Assembly (NCBI RefSeq): GCF_905171775.1
Contig: NC_053491.1
Coordinates: 402,962,838-403,026,837, forward strand
Origin: Rana temporaria
Taxonomy: Eukaryota; Chordata; Amphibia; Anura; Ranidae
Direction of reading: 5' to 3'
Length of the DNA: 64,000 nucleotides
The position numbers were made by a program, and so were the translations under genes. This document shows, piece by piece, positions 52,395 to 64,000 of this stretch (position 1 is the first letter of the stretch; every line of letters begins with the position of its first letter). The notes beneath the pieces are model-generated. The model saw nothing but the letters and a program-made list of their open reading frames with translations, made no database searches and was not told the origin of the DNA.

Positions 52395-53125
52395 TGGAAC
52401 ATTATCCATAGACGCAGAGTGTATGACTCTGCCCTGCCCCCCAGTGGATGCATCATTGGATTTGATTCACAGCTTAGGGAGCCAATGGCTGAGCTGCTCT
52501 AAATCTATCCAATGAAGAGCCGAGAAGCCATGGAGAGAGTGACGCCAGATCGCGCCCACGGATATTTGGGGCTCAGGTAAGTAAAACGGGGGGGGGGGGA
52601 GCTTTAAGATCTGGGTATTATGAACAATTACCATGTTTTCTTTTTTCCATAAACAAAAGCTGTTTTTAACTTTTTTTTTTTTACATCTCACCCATGCTGA
52701 TTTCTTCCAGTTTTCTTCCTTTACTTCCTGCTGCATGCATTTCTTTCAGTATCATTGCACATCATCACTCCGGACCAGCTTCTTGACAGTGACAATAGTG
52801 GACCATGTTTGCGCAATGCATGTTCGCCTGGAATGCATGTGATGGGCTGAAAACACAGGATCACAGCATGGAAACATGTATAACTAAAAGTACCTTAGCC
52901 CTTTACTATCGTGCATATGCATATTTGTGGCCTCACTGAAGTGGGTCTTTATCAGTGGACTGCATATGGGCACTACTGTGTTTGTGCTGAAAGTGGACTG
53001 CACAGCACATTCATAGCACAGAGACTGAGCTGTCAGTGAAAGCTCTGGGTCTCATACTAATGATCGGGAACTGGAAGGCGCAGGTTCACAATCACCTGAT
53101 CATTGTTACAGCCTCTGACAGAGTT
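52395..53125. other. Unassigned sequence
   Basis: No paired ends or coding motif. G-run at 52590-52599. Confidence 0.4.
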
Positions 53126-53133
53126 ATCAGTCA

Positions 53134-53414
53134 GGCCTCGTACACACGACAGAGATTCTCGGCAGAATTCGCCGAGAAACTCGGTCAAAACCCGGATTCT
53201 GCCGAGAATCTCTGTCGTCTGTACAGTTTTGGCTCGATGGAGCCGCCGAGGAGCTCGACGAGAAAATAGAGAACATGTTCTCTATTTTCTCGTTGGCCGC
53301 GTTGTTCTATAGGAGAAGGCGGCCCGCCGAGCTCCTCGGCGGCTTCATCCCAAAACGAGACGAGGAACTCGACGTGCCAAGCACGTCGAGTTCCTCTGTC
53401 GTGTGTACGGGGCC
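53134..53414. mobile_element. CGTACACACG-family MITE
   Basis: GTCAGGCCTCGTACACACGA at the left pairs with TCGTGTGTACGGGGCCTGAC at the right. Interior mirrored blocks are CAGAGATTCTCGGCAGAATT/GATTCTGCCGAGAATCTCTG and TAGAGAACATGTTCTCTA. Confidence 0.85.
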
Positions 53415-53552
53415 TGACGGTGTTTTTTTCTTCTTGATCAGAGAAAAAGCTACTTTGGGTGTGTGATAAAAACAAATAATAAAAATAAAGATAAACTACC
53501 TAAATTAGAGCTTGATCTAGGTCAGTGTCAGGGTTGGCGCTTGGATCAAAGT

Positions 53553-54020
53553 TAAGCCTCGTACACACGACCGAGGAACTCGACGTGTGTACGAGTATTT
53601 ACTCCCACGTAAATTATGCTTTTTACGAATGGCGCATGCGTCGTCCGTGAAAGTATCCCAGTGCGCATGCTCCAAATTAACCCGCAAAAAGCCAATGCTT
53701 TCGACGTGAACGTAAATGACGCACAGCCCTATTCGCGAACAAATTACGCAAACGACGTAATCGACGACAAAATTTTACGCTGGCCCGTCCATACTTAACA
53801 TTGGCTGCGCCTCATATAGCAGGGTTAACTTTACGCAGGAAAAAGCCTAACGTAAACGGCGTATCTGTACTGCGACGGCCGGGCGTATGTTCGTGAATTG
53901 GCGTATCTAGCTGATTTACATATTCTAGGCGTAAATTAGCGTACACGCCCCTAGCGGCCAGCGTAAATATGCAGTTAAGATACGACGGCGTAGGCGACTT
54001 GCGCTGGTCATATCTTAGCA
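53553..54020. mobile_element. Chimeric MITE remnant
   Basis: It starts as a CGTACACACG-family end (GCCTCGTACACACGACCGAG) but after about 45 bp switches to the interior and right half of a GGGCCAGATTCAC-family copy. The latter runs in reverse relative to 63013-63755; GCATGCGTCGTCCGTGAAAG and AAGATACGACGGCG are shared. Neither family has both ends here. Confidence 0.65.
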
Positions 54021-54069
54021 AAATGAACCCACACAAAAACAAAATAAAACAACAGATTGAAGTCTCCCA

Positions 54070-54890
54070 CAAATTTTGATTCCCTTTGGGTCTGGTATGG
54101 GTTTTAAGGGGGAACCCCACACACAAAAGAAGAAAAAAAGTGTGGTGGCCTATAATCTATACCAGTCTTTTATCCAAGCATGTAGCTTGGCAGGGTAAGA
54201 GTAGGCTGGTCATGTCTATATTTGGTCAATGATGCGAACCAGCAGACCTGCCCCTTTGTTTACATTTCGGCTGTAGGGACAAGGAAATGTCATTTGTGGT
54301 GAATGAGCAATGGGGTTGAATATGTTGGAGATTTGGTGGGTTTTTACTTTTGGCAGGTCAGTGGGTGTCATTCATCATGATCAGCACAGATCTGAATCCC
54401 TGGACAACATGACTGATGATGGATTTATATGTTTTAATAAATGACTTTTCAAATGTATGTGTCTTTATTTACCACTTAATTTTTTTTTGTGAATGAGCAG
54501 GGATGCTATGAAACCCCTATGTACATAGGGGGTGGTATCTGGGGTGCTCTCTTATTTTTAAAGAGACTTTCAGATTCTGATAGGCCCCCTGATCACAGAC
54601 TCTCATAGCCACTGGACAAGGGTTTTGAAGTAGAGGGTTTGTCCTCATCAACATAGGGATGAGGTGTTTTGCCAGTGGGGACCCTCCCCATGTTGAAGGA
54701 CTGTGACCTGAAATGTTTCAGGAAAGGTGGTACACGCTTGTTCCTCTCCTCTCGTGGCCTGGCAGGCTAGATGCTTGGATATGGGTGTGGTATGGATTTT
54801 GGGGGAGACTCTACACTTTTTTTTTACATAGGGTTTCACTGAAAAATTTATATAAAACCTGAAAAGTCTATACTAAACCTGAAGGGTCTA
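54070..54890. mobile_element. Degenerate foldback element copy
   Basis: The left arm has GGGTCTGGTATGGGTTTTAA and the right arm GTGTGGTATGGATTTTGGGG in mirrored context, with ATCAACATAGGGATGAGG, CCCCATGTTGAAGG and GATTCTGATAGGCCCCC between. The arms have diverged strongly and the centre is shortened. Terminal GGGATGAGC is absent. Confidence 0.6.
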
Positions 54891-55074
54891 CACCAAAGAG
54901 TAATACTGCTGCTAAATGTCTCACTTCCCTTTGCAGCTGGACGTTTGACTTGGCTTTAGTTTAGCTGTTTACTGAACCTTGGAAAAGGCACAAGTCCAAA
55001 CCAAACCAACAGCTCTTTCCTAACAGATTACTAAGCACATGGTAAACTAACAGATATATACTGACAGACACAGA

Positions 55075-55784
55075 GGGGCAGATCCACAGACAGAGTACGC
55101 CGGCGTATCTACTGATACGCCGGCATACTTTCAAATTACCCGCGTCGTATCTTTAGTTTGAATCTTCAAACCAAGATACGACGGCATCTGGGTTAGATCC
55201 AACAGGTATACGTCCTCGTACGCCTTTCGGATCTAAGATGCAATACTTCGGCATCCACTGGGTGGCGTTCACATCGTTTTCCGCGTCGGGTATGCAAATT
55301 AGCTATTTCCGACGATCCACGAACATACGCGCGTCGGGTATGCAAATTAGCTATTTCCGACGATCCACGAACATCTCTTACGTCGTCTCTAGTCGGCTTT
55401 TTCCGGTGTATAGTTAAAGCTGCTTTTTTGCGGCGTATATAGATTTGCCATGTTAAGTATGGCCGTCGTTTTGCGTCAAAATTTTTTTTTTTTTTTTTTG
55501 GTAAGTCGTCAGTGAATTGGGATGTCATTTTGCGCAATGCACGGCGGGAAATTTAGGGACGGCGCATACGCAGTTCATTCGGCGCAGGGACGCGTTCATT
55601 TAAATGAAACACGCCCCCTACTCGACGATTTGAATTAGGCGCCCTTACGCCGCGAGAGATAGACTACGCCGCCGTAACTTACAGCGCAAATTCTTTGAGG
55701 ATTCAAAGTTTAAAAAAGTAAGTTACAGCGGCGTAGCGTATCTCCCATACGCTGTGCCTGTGCAGATCTCTGTGGATCTGCCCC
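55075..55784. mobile_element. GGGCCAGATTCAC-family MITE, complete, TSD AGA
   Basis: Ends GGGGCAGATCCACAGA and TCTGTGGATCTGCCCC are flanked by AGA (55072-55074 and 55785-55787). A 52-bp segment ending at CGATCCACGAACAT is duplicated in tandem at about 55270-55373. Confidence 0.85.
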
Positions 55785-55789
55785 AGAAT

Positions 55790-57000
55790 GTGATGAATGA
55801 TCATAAGGCGCAATGATAGACCCATGATGACTGCTGACTTTGCTCATTGTGCCTTGCCGTGCCAACCTCAACCAAACTTTCACACATACCATTTATCCAG
55901 AAGTGGATAGGACTAGTCTGACAGTGGCATTTAAGGAATAGCTGCTTTAAAATTTGAGAACTCTCAATTACATCCTTGAATTGCATAAAAACAAGTTTTA
56001 TTGCTGCAATGTGCTATTTGTACAAAATTACTCATAAGTGAAAGTTCAACAGAGATGTGATATAAATGGTGAATGGAGAAAACTGATTTTCATATGATGA
56101 TATGTTCCTTATACAGTATATGAGGTATTCATGTTGTTAATGTGACATGTAAGTTATTCATACTGCAGGCGCTGGAGATAATGTGGTAGCTATTAATGAT
56201 CCTGCAAGTCAAGACAAGTTAGAGGTGCTGCACGATAACAAGAAATAATAGACACTGCCTGTTTTGTCATTTATTACAGGCACTGCCATTACTTACTAAA
56301 GTTGGTGAACATACTCTAGCTTTTTATGATAGACAATGTAGCCATTGCATTTTAGTAACAGTGGTGCAATGGATTGTTTGTTATTATACATGTTATACAG
56401 ACTACAATTCTTCACCTGCTTAGACCAGGTGAATAAAACATGGTTGATTTAGTAAAGAAGTAAAAGAGGAGTGTGCACTTCATTCATTCGTTCAGTTTAA
56501 AAATAAAAAATCTCTCTTTAGATTTTCTTAGCACTTGAGTGGGTATTGAAATTAAACACAACTTCACTAATTAAGCGAACAGCCCCTGCTCCTTTGTATT
56601 AAAGGTGAACTCAAAACAGATCTAAAATATGGGTAGAAATACAGCTAGTGTAAGTACGTGAATTTGTCTCCATTTTCACCTTTTTTTATACTTGACACAG
56701 CAGCATTAAGCCGACAATAGGAAGCCATCAGTATGGGCAACTCAGCTGTGCTGCCTACTCTTGTGCGGAATGGAAACATAAAAGAGGATAAAGCAAATAG
56801 AGCAGAGGCATGAGCTGATCAGTGTGGTGCTGCTCATACATTGTCCACTCACTGGCATGAAGGTGACCTACAGTAGATGTACTCAGTAGAGAATAGTCAG
56901 GTCACATATATGGATCTGCTGTCTGGCAAGACTGTGCAAAACCCAGAAAAAAAAATATAAATTTGTATTTTTAATATGTATTTAAAGTATAAGAAAAGGC
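55790..57000. other. Mostly unique-looking sequence
   Basis: No supported feature. Confidence 0.4.
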
Positions 57001-57890
57001 AAAACTTGATTTTTTTTTTACTTTTGGACAGAGTGGGGGAGAGATTAGAACCCCTGTCAGTTTTTTTATTGCTGTCTGTGCCCCCTGTTAAGGAGATTCC
57101 CCCTTTCTAGTTGTCCTGTTGTCCTGTTTACCATTATCATTGAAAGTGACAGTAAAAGAAAATAAATGAGAATTCCAAATTTTGGGTTGTCCCCAGAAAA
57201 AGTAATAGAGGGGACATAAAAAAATGGGAACACAAGTTCTGGTGACCTGGGTTTCCCCGTGGACTTACCTTAAAGGAGTTGTAAAGTCGGAAGGTTTTTT
57301 ATCATAATGCATTCAATGCATTAAAATAAAAAGCCTTCTGTGTGCAGCAGCCCCTTTCAGCCCCCCTAACACCTACCTGAGGTCCCTCTCTGTCCAGTGA
57401 TGTCTACGAGTGTCTCAGCCATCCAAGATTCTCCCTCCTGATTAGCTGAGACACAGCGGTGGTGCCATTGGCTGCCACTGCTGTCAATCTAAGTCAGACA
57501 GTCAGGGGAGAGAGGGGGGAAAGGGTGGGCTTGTGTCTGAATGGACACAGGGAGCTGTGACTTGGCTCGGGGGCCCCCAAAGCAATCTGCTTTCTGTGTG
57601 AACACTGAACACAAGGTATGGACCAGGAGCAAATAAGAGGCACCCGAGAAGAGGAGTATCCGGGCTGCTCTGTGCAAATCCACTGCAACAGAGCAGGTAA
57701 GCATGACATGTTTGTTATTTTTGTTATAGGAAACAAATGAGACTTTACAATCACTTTCATTTGCAGGGATTTTCTTTCATTCCCTGGTTTGGCTATGGGA
57801 CAGGAAGTGTAAGGAAATCTCCCCAATAGGACACAGATGGCGAAAAAAATCTGACAGCGGTTATGACCCTCCTATGCACTATTCAAAATG
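57000..57890. mobile_element. GGGGAGAT..CACTTCCTG repeat with nested TTAA MITE
   Basis: Left block CCCCTGTCAGTTTTTTTATT ... CTGTCTGTGCCCCCTG (57050-57090) is mirrored by CCCAATAGGACACAGATGG and AAAAAAATCTGACAGCGG at 57822-57860. Same family as 40383-41720. It is interrupted at 57270 by a 484-bp MITE. Confidence 0.65.
57274..57757. mobile_element. TTAAAGGAGTTGTAAAG-family MITE
   Basis: TTAA (57270-57273) precedes AGGAGTTGTAAAGTC. The right end GACTTTACAATCACTT is followed by TTCA, a one-base decay of TTAA. Inner hairpin GTGTCTCAGC.../GCTGAGACAC (57411-57454). Confidence 0.75.
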
Positions 57891-58510
57891 AAAAACAAAG
57901 TTTTGCATATATTTCTACTTTAACTTAGTTAAAAAAAAGTTTTTAATACTGTGGGGTTAATACTATGTTCTACATTTTATCCTTTCTTCTCCAGCCACAC
58001 GTATTTCACTGATAAAAAGATGGTACATTTCTATTAACATTTTATATCCCTATATGACTTTTCCGTGGAGCTTTTTTCCCTCAAACCCCTCCCTGTTTTT
58101 GTTACTGGAAAATAAAGTAGCTGCAGTCAATCCTTGCCCTCAAGTTGTGTACTGACTTTAAAATACCAGCTGCCTGGCTATCTCTGGCTGCAATGCTTTC
58201 AGCACCTTTGAGCTAGAAGAAACAAGCATATTAAAATATCAAAGTGAAGACAGAATTCCATGGTTGCATATTTTTACAAATTCAGTGAAATGGAAAGTAT
58301 TGCAAAGTAATGCAGCCATTGAATTCGAATAACAGGCAATCATCGATGACAATTTTAGAAGGAGGGATCGGCACTGGCAATATACATGCTCTGTCAGTAC
58401 AGTTTCCTTTGTATGTCCTGATGATAGCGCCACTGGTCACTGTTTTGATTCAGGATCAGAGCTGTCCCTGGTGCTGAATCCAGGCCTATGGTTGGAGCTG
58501 TGTATAATCC
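57891..58510. other. Nothing recognised
   Basis: No supported feature before the LTR-like block. Confidence 0.4.
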
Positions 58511-58513
58511 TAC

Positions 58514-59474
58514 TGTAGCACTAACCCCCAAAGGAGTATTTTCGGGCGGCACGTTACCTCTATCCTCTCGCTGTCCAGGGTAATAAAAGAGAGTCTGAGG
58601 AATCCAATGTCCACACGATACACTTCTTTTTCTAGAATTTATTTGCAGAACGTAGTAGAAAGGAAGTTGGTGGGGTGGAAGGGTAAATAGGTCACAAATA
58701 GGAAACACTACTGCTTCCAGCAAACAGTTCTCTTCGCCACTCTAGCCAGAGTGGGTATTGCTCACCCGGATAGGTCCCTCTCACTGGCCTAGCAGCCGGA
58801 ATGGCGCAAAAAATAAAGTACAGTCTCTGCCACAGACCTTCCTTTATGAAGGAGACACTTTTGGTCCAGAATCCCCTGCTACAGGATTCATCACCCATAA
58901 CTCTCCAGATTAACTTCTTTAGAACTTAGATCTGACAGGCGATCACCATCGAGCCTCTCAGTATGTGGTGCATCCTTTGATGAAGTTTCCAGGCCTTCTC
59001 CCAAGATACCAGTCTCTTGCATGGTCCTCTCCAGGATAGGTCCTCTCCTGGCTTCCTTCATCAAGTGGCTTCCTCCCGCAGGACAGACAGAACACGATCA
59101 CCTTGAAAGTGCAGACCCAGTCTGACTACTGGGCCTTCTAAGCTAAACCACAACCCCAGGCCAGGCGGGCCACAGCGCGCTTAGAACAGACCCCGTCTGT
59201 TCGTTAAGTACCCCTCCCCAGCATGCACAGCGGGACGATCACTCCCACTGATTGGCTGCCGAGGGGGACACCCAATACACCCTGACTCTGCTGCTGCCAC
59301 CCTTGGCCTGGAATGGTAATAGCACCCCCAGGCGAACAATGGTGGTTACTCCCAGCACAGCCATGCCTGGAACAGAGGCTAAATTGCCCCTAATTACATT
59401 TTCTGAGTCAAATAACAACTCAGACCCCCTCTAAATTTACAGCAGCGTCTGTTCAACAGGAGCAGGCCGCTACA
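58514..59474. mobile_element. Probable solo LTR of an LTR retrotransposon
   Basis: A 961-bp block starts TGTAGCACTAACC and ends GGCCGCTACA, so it has TG...CA termini within a 6-bp inverted repeat TGTAGC/GCTACA. It is flanked by the 4-bp direct repeat CTAC (58510-58513 and 59475-59478). There is no gag or pol sequence and no second LTR. AATAAA motifs occur near 58583 (TAATAAAAG) and 58808. A 4-bp duplication suits Gypsy-type integration (inference). Orientation is undetermined. Confidence 0.7.
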
Positions 59475-59826
59475 CTACTATTGGAACATTTTAGGCCTCT
59501 TGCACACTTGGCATTTGCCCAGCAATTTCGACCAATCTTTTTTTTCCTGGAAGGAGAAAGGCAACATAAAAAATGTGCCTAAAGCTGCATTTTGCAAATG
59601 CAATTAGTCACGTTCAGATGTGTCAGGCATATGCAAGTTTATTCTCCTCATTGGCCAGAATATTAATTTACTATAAACGGTCAAGCGGTAAACAAGCCTA
59701 GCGCTTAGAAATGTTTAGACACATGTATATTTTTTCCTGCTGGAACGCTCCTCTGTTTAACGTGCAAGACATTTTCGTTTTCTGCCACTAAACGCCTGTA
59801 AATGTCTATGTGTGCAGGGACACATA

Positions 59827-60126
59827 GGGGGTTATTTACTAAAGGCAAATCTACTTTGCACTACAAGTACAAACTACAAGTGCAAAGTGCACTTGAAATT
59901 GCACTGAAAGTGCACTTGGAAGTTCAGTCACTGTAGATATTCAAGGAAAAAAAAACAGCATTTTAGCTTGCACATGTTTGGATAATAAAATCGGCAGAGC
60001 TTCCCTTTATTTTAGATCTACCCCTCAGATTTACAGCGACTGAACTTCCAAGTGCACTTTCAGTGCAATTTCAAGTGCACTTTGCACTTGTAGTGCAAAG
60101 TGGATTTGTCTTTTGGAAATAAGGCT
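59827..60126. mobile_element. TTTACTAAAGGCAAA palindromic MITE
   Basis: Left arm CTTTGCACTACAAG ... AGTGCACTTGGAAGTTCAGT (about 59853-59930) is mirrored by ACTGAACTTCCAAGTGCACT ... CTTGTAGTGCAAAG (60039-60101) around an about 100-bp loop. Smaller relative at 39786-39955. Confidence 0.85.
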
Positions 60127-60290
60127 AACATGGAGGGGTGTTTAGAGGCAGAAAATAAAAACTTCAAACAGCCTAAGTGGAGTTTTCTATGTCCGCTGTT
60201 CATGAGACCTTATTGTGCTGCAGAGGTAGAAGAGAGGAGACGAAGCTAAGAACAAGATAATGAGAGGAGAGAGGAGACTGAAACAAGAGG

Positions 60291-61170
60291 TACCATATTT
60301 TTCGCCGTATAAGACGCACCTGACCATAAGATGCACCGAGGTGTTAGAGGAGAAAAACAAGAAAAAAAATATTCTGAACCAAATGGTGTACTAAAATATT
60401 TTATATTATACTACTACTGTAGGTGGGTGGTGAACACACAGCAATACACCCCACCTATCAAATCAGCTCAGCTACACTATATCTGGTGGTGGTGGTGGAC
60501 ACAACAACCTCCCCCCTTCCCAGATCAGCTCAGGGTGGCAGGGCAGACACAAACACACCTTAAGCCTCTATCACATTAGCTCAGGTAATGAGCAATGGAT
60601 ACTATGCCAGCTCACACCTCCCACCCCCTTATCAACAGCTCACCTCAGGCAGTGGAGGACACTGCCATTATAATCCCCTCTGGCTGGCTGCCTGGCTGGC
60701 TCTCAGATGTACCCAGGAAGCAGCTAGAAATTAGTTGTGGGGACATATTCACAGCAGCAGCTGCGGGGGAAGGAGCAGGAAGTCAGACAGGACTAGACCA
60801 CGGTGCCGAAAGGGGGGGGGTCGCCTGAAAAAAAAAACAGCAAAGGCTCTCACTGCCTTCGGGATGGTGTCACCTCTGGCGGGTGACACCCGATCTGGGT
60901 GCGGAGCGCACCCCCATAGCACTGCTACTGACATCCCGCATGTTTTGACACCCGGGTTCAAAATGTCTCACCCCACTCCCTCTTGGTATGCCCCTGCTAG
61001 GAATGCATCACATGTCCTGTCCTCTCTCCTATGAGAGAGGGATTCTGACATGGTGGCGATGGGGGGGGGGGGGCAGTGACTGGTCAGCATTTACACAATA
61101 AGACGCAGGGACATTTCACTCCGTTTTTTTGAGTAGTAAAACTGCGTCTTATACGGCAAAAAATACGGCA
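60291..61170. mobile_element. TATTTTTCGCCGTATAAGACG-family MITE
   Basis: TACCATATTTTTCGCCGTAT ... AAGACGCACC at the left pairs with GCGTCTTATACGGCAAAAAA and TACGGCA at the right, about 27 bp of TIR. The interior has a GGT run (60485-60497) and G runs (60810, 61060). Related termini at 20779-21460. No protein recognised. Confidence 0.75.
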
Positions 61171-61361
61171 TTCATTTATAAGTTATTACAGGTATTTTTA
61201 TATTGCTGACAGTTTACACACAGCTTTGCATATTGTACATTCACATCAGTCCCTGTCCTCAAGAAGCTTACAATCTAAGATTTTTCATCATTTGCTTTTA
61301 TTTAGTGTCCATACTCACTCACCATGCCACAACTAAGTAGCCCTGACCCAGCAAAAACATA

Positions 61362-62069
61362 GGGCCAAATCCACAGACGAAGTACGCCGGCGTATCTACT
61401 GATACGCCGGTGTACTTTCAAATTTCTCACGTCGTATCTTTAGTTTGAATCCTCAAACCAAGATACGACGGCTTTTGGCTTCGATCCGACAGGCGTACGG
61501 CTTCGTACGCCTTCGGATCGTAGGTGTAATACTTTGGCGCCCGCTGGGTGGAGTTTGCATCGTTTTCCACGTCAGGTATGCTAATTAGCTTTTTCCAGCG
61601 ATTCACGAAGGTACGCGCGGCCATCGCATTCTCTTACGTTGTCGCTAGTCGGCTTTTCCCGGCGTATAGTTAAAGCTGCTGTTTGGTGGCGTATAGATAG
61701 ACTTGCCATGTTAAAGTATGGCCGTCGTTCCCCCGTCAAAATTAGATTTTTTTTTTTTGCGTAAGTCGTCCGTAAATAGGAAAGGACGTAACTCACGTCG
61801 AAGTTCAAAAAATTACATCGGTGCGACGTCATTTCGCGCAAAGCACGGCAGGAAATTTCAAAACGGAGCATGCGCAGTACAATCGGCACGGGAACGCGCC
61901 TAATTTAAATGATCCACGCCCCCTACCCGGATCATTTGAATTAGGCGGACTTGCGCCGGAGGGATTTACGCTACGCCACCGCAACTTTACAGGCAAGTGC
62001 TTTGTGAATCAAGCACTTGTCCGTAAATGCGATACGTTACGCCGCCGTAAATGTACCAGAATCCGGCCC
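61362..62069. mobile_element. GGGCCAGATTCAC-family MITE, complete, TSD ATA
   Basis: Ends GGGCCAAATCCACAGACG and CCAGAATCCGGCCC are flanked by ATA (61359-61361 and 62070-62072). Close to 15126-15845 in sequence: GGCTTCGTACGCCTTCGGAT, GTTAAAGTATGGCCGTCGTT and AACGGAGCATGCGCAGTAC are shared. No protein. Confidence 0.85.
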
Positions 62070-63005
62070 ATAGTTTTTACCATGATGCAAAGTAAAGTTG
62101 CAGTGCTTTCCCATATACAAATTGTGCTGTCAATCATCACTATGCCCGGGGTGGGGGGTGACACTACCACTCCAGGAACTGAAATGTGAATATACCATGG
62201 AAAGGAAAAGAGATAAATACAGTTATTTTGATATATTTAAAGTTGAACACCAAGAAAAATATAAAACTACCCTTAAAGTATTAACACCCCCCCCCCCCAA
62301 TCCCACACACACACTGAAGAGCTAAATACCCATTTGTCTAATGTGCCATTAAAAGTGGTTTTACTCACCGTACCCATCTCTTGTGCCAGATCGCTCCAGC
62401 CTTTTCCCTCCAACGCTCTGTCTTGTTGGTCAGGATTGCTGGAAATGATGATGTGATCTATGGACAGATCACTGAAGAGAAGAGGCTTCAGAGAAATGTC
62501 TGAATGAAGAGAATCAAGCTTGCAAGTAAAAAGGATACGGTAAGTAAAGCAGCATTTAAAAGTGCCCTAGACAAAAACAAACATTTAATCCTTGCAGTGA
62601 CGGGGGTTGACACTCTGCGAGGGTAGTTTATACATTTCCCTATAGTTCCGCTTTATCAACTATATAATTTATGTATTTGTGTATTTCATTTTGCATAGAA
62701 CACAGAACAAGGAGTCACATAATGTATATGACTTTTGCATAGTAAATGAACAACTGTCCAGGAGGGGATAGAAATTAATTTAGTTGAAACTTGTAGCAGA
62801 AATTACTAAAACATATTAATTAACAAAATGTAGTCTATAATGTATGTTCTTTTTTTACATAATTCTTTTCAACCATACAGTAGAATGGGTAGGTCACATT
62901 CTTCACAGCATAGCAAATAACTAATTAAAATGTAATTAAAATGATTAGAAAGGCTCACAATCACCTGATGCTATAATGAAATAGAAGACCAATTGCACAT
63001 AATGC
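62070..63005. other. Unassigned sequence with a possible decayed TTAAAG MITE
   Basis: TTTAAAGTTGAACACCAAG (62237) and AGTTCCGCTTTAT (62644) could be the two worn ends of one more MITE. This is weak. C-run at 62287-62298. Otherwise nothing. Confidence 0.3.
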
Positions 63006-63012
63006 ACATTGA

Positions 63013-63755
63013 GGCCCGGATTCTCATACGAGTTACGCCGGCGTATCTCCAGATACGCCGCCGTAACTCTGAGTCCGAGCCGTCGTATCTATGCGCCTGA
63101 TTCTTAGAATCAGTTACGCATAGATTTGTATTAGATCCGACCGGCGTAAGTCTCTTACGCCGTCGTATCTTAACTGCATATTTACTCTGGCCGCTAGGGG
63201 GCGTGTACGCTGATTTACGCCTAGAAATATGTAAATCAGCTAGATACGCAAATTCAGGAACGTACGCCCGGCCGACGCAGTACAGATACGCAGTTTATGT
63301 TAGGCTTTTCCCGGCGTAAAGTTACCCCTGCTATATGAGGCATAGATGAGGCGTACCAATGTTAAGCATGGACGTCATTCCCGCGTCGAATTTTGAAAAT
63401 GTTACGTCGTTTGCGTAAGTCGTTCGTGAATAGGGCTGGGCGTCATTTACGTTCACGTCGAAAGCATTGGCTTCTTGCGGGTTAATTTGGAGCATGCGCA
63501 CTGGGATACTTTCACGGACGGCGCATGCGCCGTTCGTAAAAAGCGTCATTTACGTGGGGTCACATTAAATTTACATAACACACGCCCACATCTACCACAT
63601 TTGAATTAGGCGGGCTTACGCCGGCCTATTTACGCTACGCCGCCGCAACTTTGGTTTGAGAATACGGCACTTGCCTGTCAAAGTTGCTGAGGCGTAACGT
63701 AAATAGGATACGTTACGCCCGCACAAAGATACGCGGTTCTACGTGAATCCGGGCC
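63013..63755. mobile_element. GGGCCAGATTCAC-family MITE, divergent copy
   Basis: Ends GGCCCGGATTCTCATACG and ACGTGAATCCGGGCC. Interior hairpin GAGTTACGCCGGCGTATCTC/GATACGCCGCCGTAACTC, and TCTTAGAATCAGTTACGCAT. No clear duplication (flanks TGA, AAT). It shares its middle with the reversed remnant at 53590-54020. Confidence 0.8.
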
Positions 63756-63779
63756 AATGTCTGCACTAGTCACTATATA

Positions 63780-63901
63780 CTGTCTATAGATCTATATATA
63801 GATATATCTATATGTATATCTATAGATATATATATAGATATATCTATATATAGATGTGTAGATATATATCTATATATCTAGATAAATAGATATATATAGA
63901 G

Positions 63902-63997
<96 letters not shown>

Positions 63998-64000
63998 CTA
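63780..64000. repeat. TA/GATA microsatellite with mirrored (TATC)n-(GATA)n
   Basis: Irregular TATAGATATATC units to about 63900 lead into (ATCT)12 and then, without spacer beyond TATAG, (AGAT)12 to the window end. The two tetranucleotide blocks are reverse complements, giving a potential ~48-bp perfect hairpin. The array may continue outside the window. Confidence 0.95.

Overview
The window reads as non-coding DNA from a vertebrate with a large, repeat-rich genome. The repeat families are ones I associate with ranid-type frogs: TTAA-flanked palindromic MITEs, a GGGATGAGC foldback family, a GGGCCAGATTCAC MITE family, and Tc1-like elements of fish and frog type. That assignment is inference from repeat style; no species marker gene is present. 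I found no host exon, tRNA, rRNA or snRNA gene. All coding signal recognised is decayed transposon protein. Whether the window is intergenic or intronic cannot be decided.

Layout. 0-4.5 kb: a minus-strand L1/Tx1-type LINE ORF1 remnant split by a complete TTAA element (581-1787), then unassigned sequence. 4.5-8.3 kb: a minus-strand CR1/L2-type LINE reverse transcriptase remnant interrupted by three MITEs. 9.7-12 kb: a decayed minisatellite dissected by two MITEs. 13.6-16.3 kb: a second minisatellite, a ~430-bp-spaced direct repeat, and MITEs. 16.5-22.9 kb: quiet AT-rich DNA with scattered TTAA elements. 23.0-26.2 kb: two different Tc1-like copies in opposite orientation; the second is cut by a foldback element. 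26.2-35.3 kb: three members of one large foldback family with a hAT element and other MITEs between them. 34.84-39.48 kb: a near-perfect 2.32-kb tandem duplication. 39.5-46.6 kb: heavily nested MITEs, a 2.4-kb near-perfect palindrome, and a TTAA element inserted into a sibling. 47.5-50.5 kb: two Tc1-like copies of one family, tail to tail, the second split by a Penelope-like GIY-YIG endonuclease remnant. 50.7-64 kb: more GGGCCAGATTCAC-family copies, a SINE, a probable solo LTR, further palindromic MITEs, and a mirrored tetranucleotide microsatellite at the edge.

No genes work together here in the usual sense. What the window does show is target choice and order of insertion. TTAA elements sit at TTAA sites, twice within foldback arms whose mirror arm preserves the empty site and once within a sibling element. 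Foldback elements sit at TA. hAT elements carry 8-bp duplications and the GGGCCAGATTCAC family 3-bp duplications. No transposase able to drive the TTAA, foldback or 3-bp-TSD families is encoded here, so those copies look non-autonomous. All boundaries were read by eye and may be off by a few bases, more for decayed copies.
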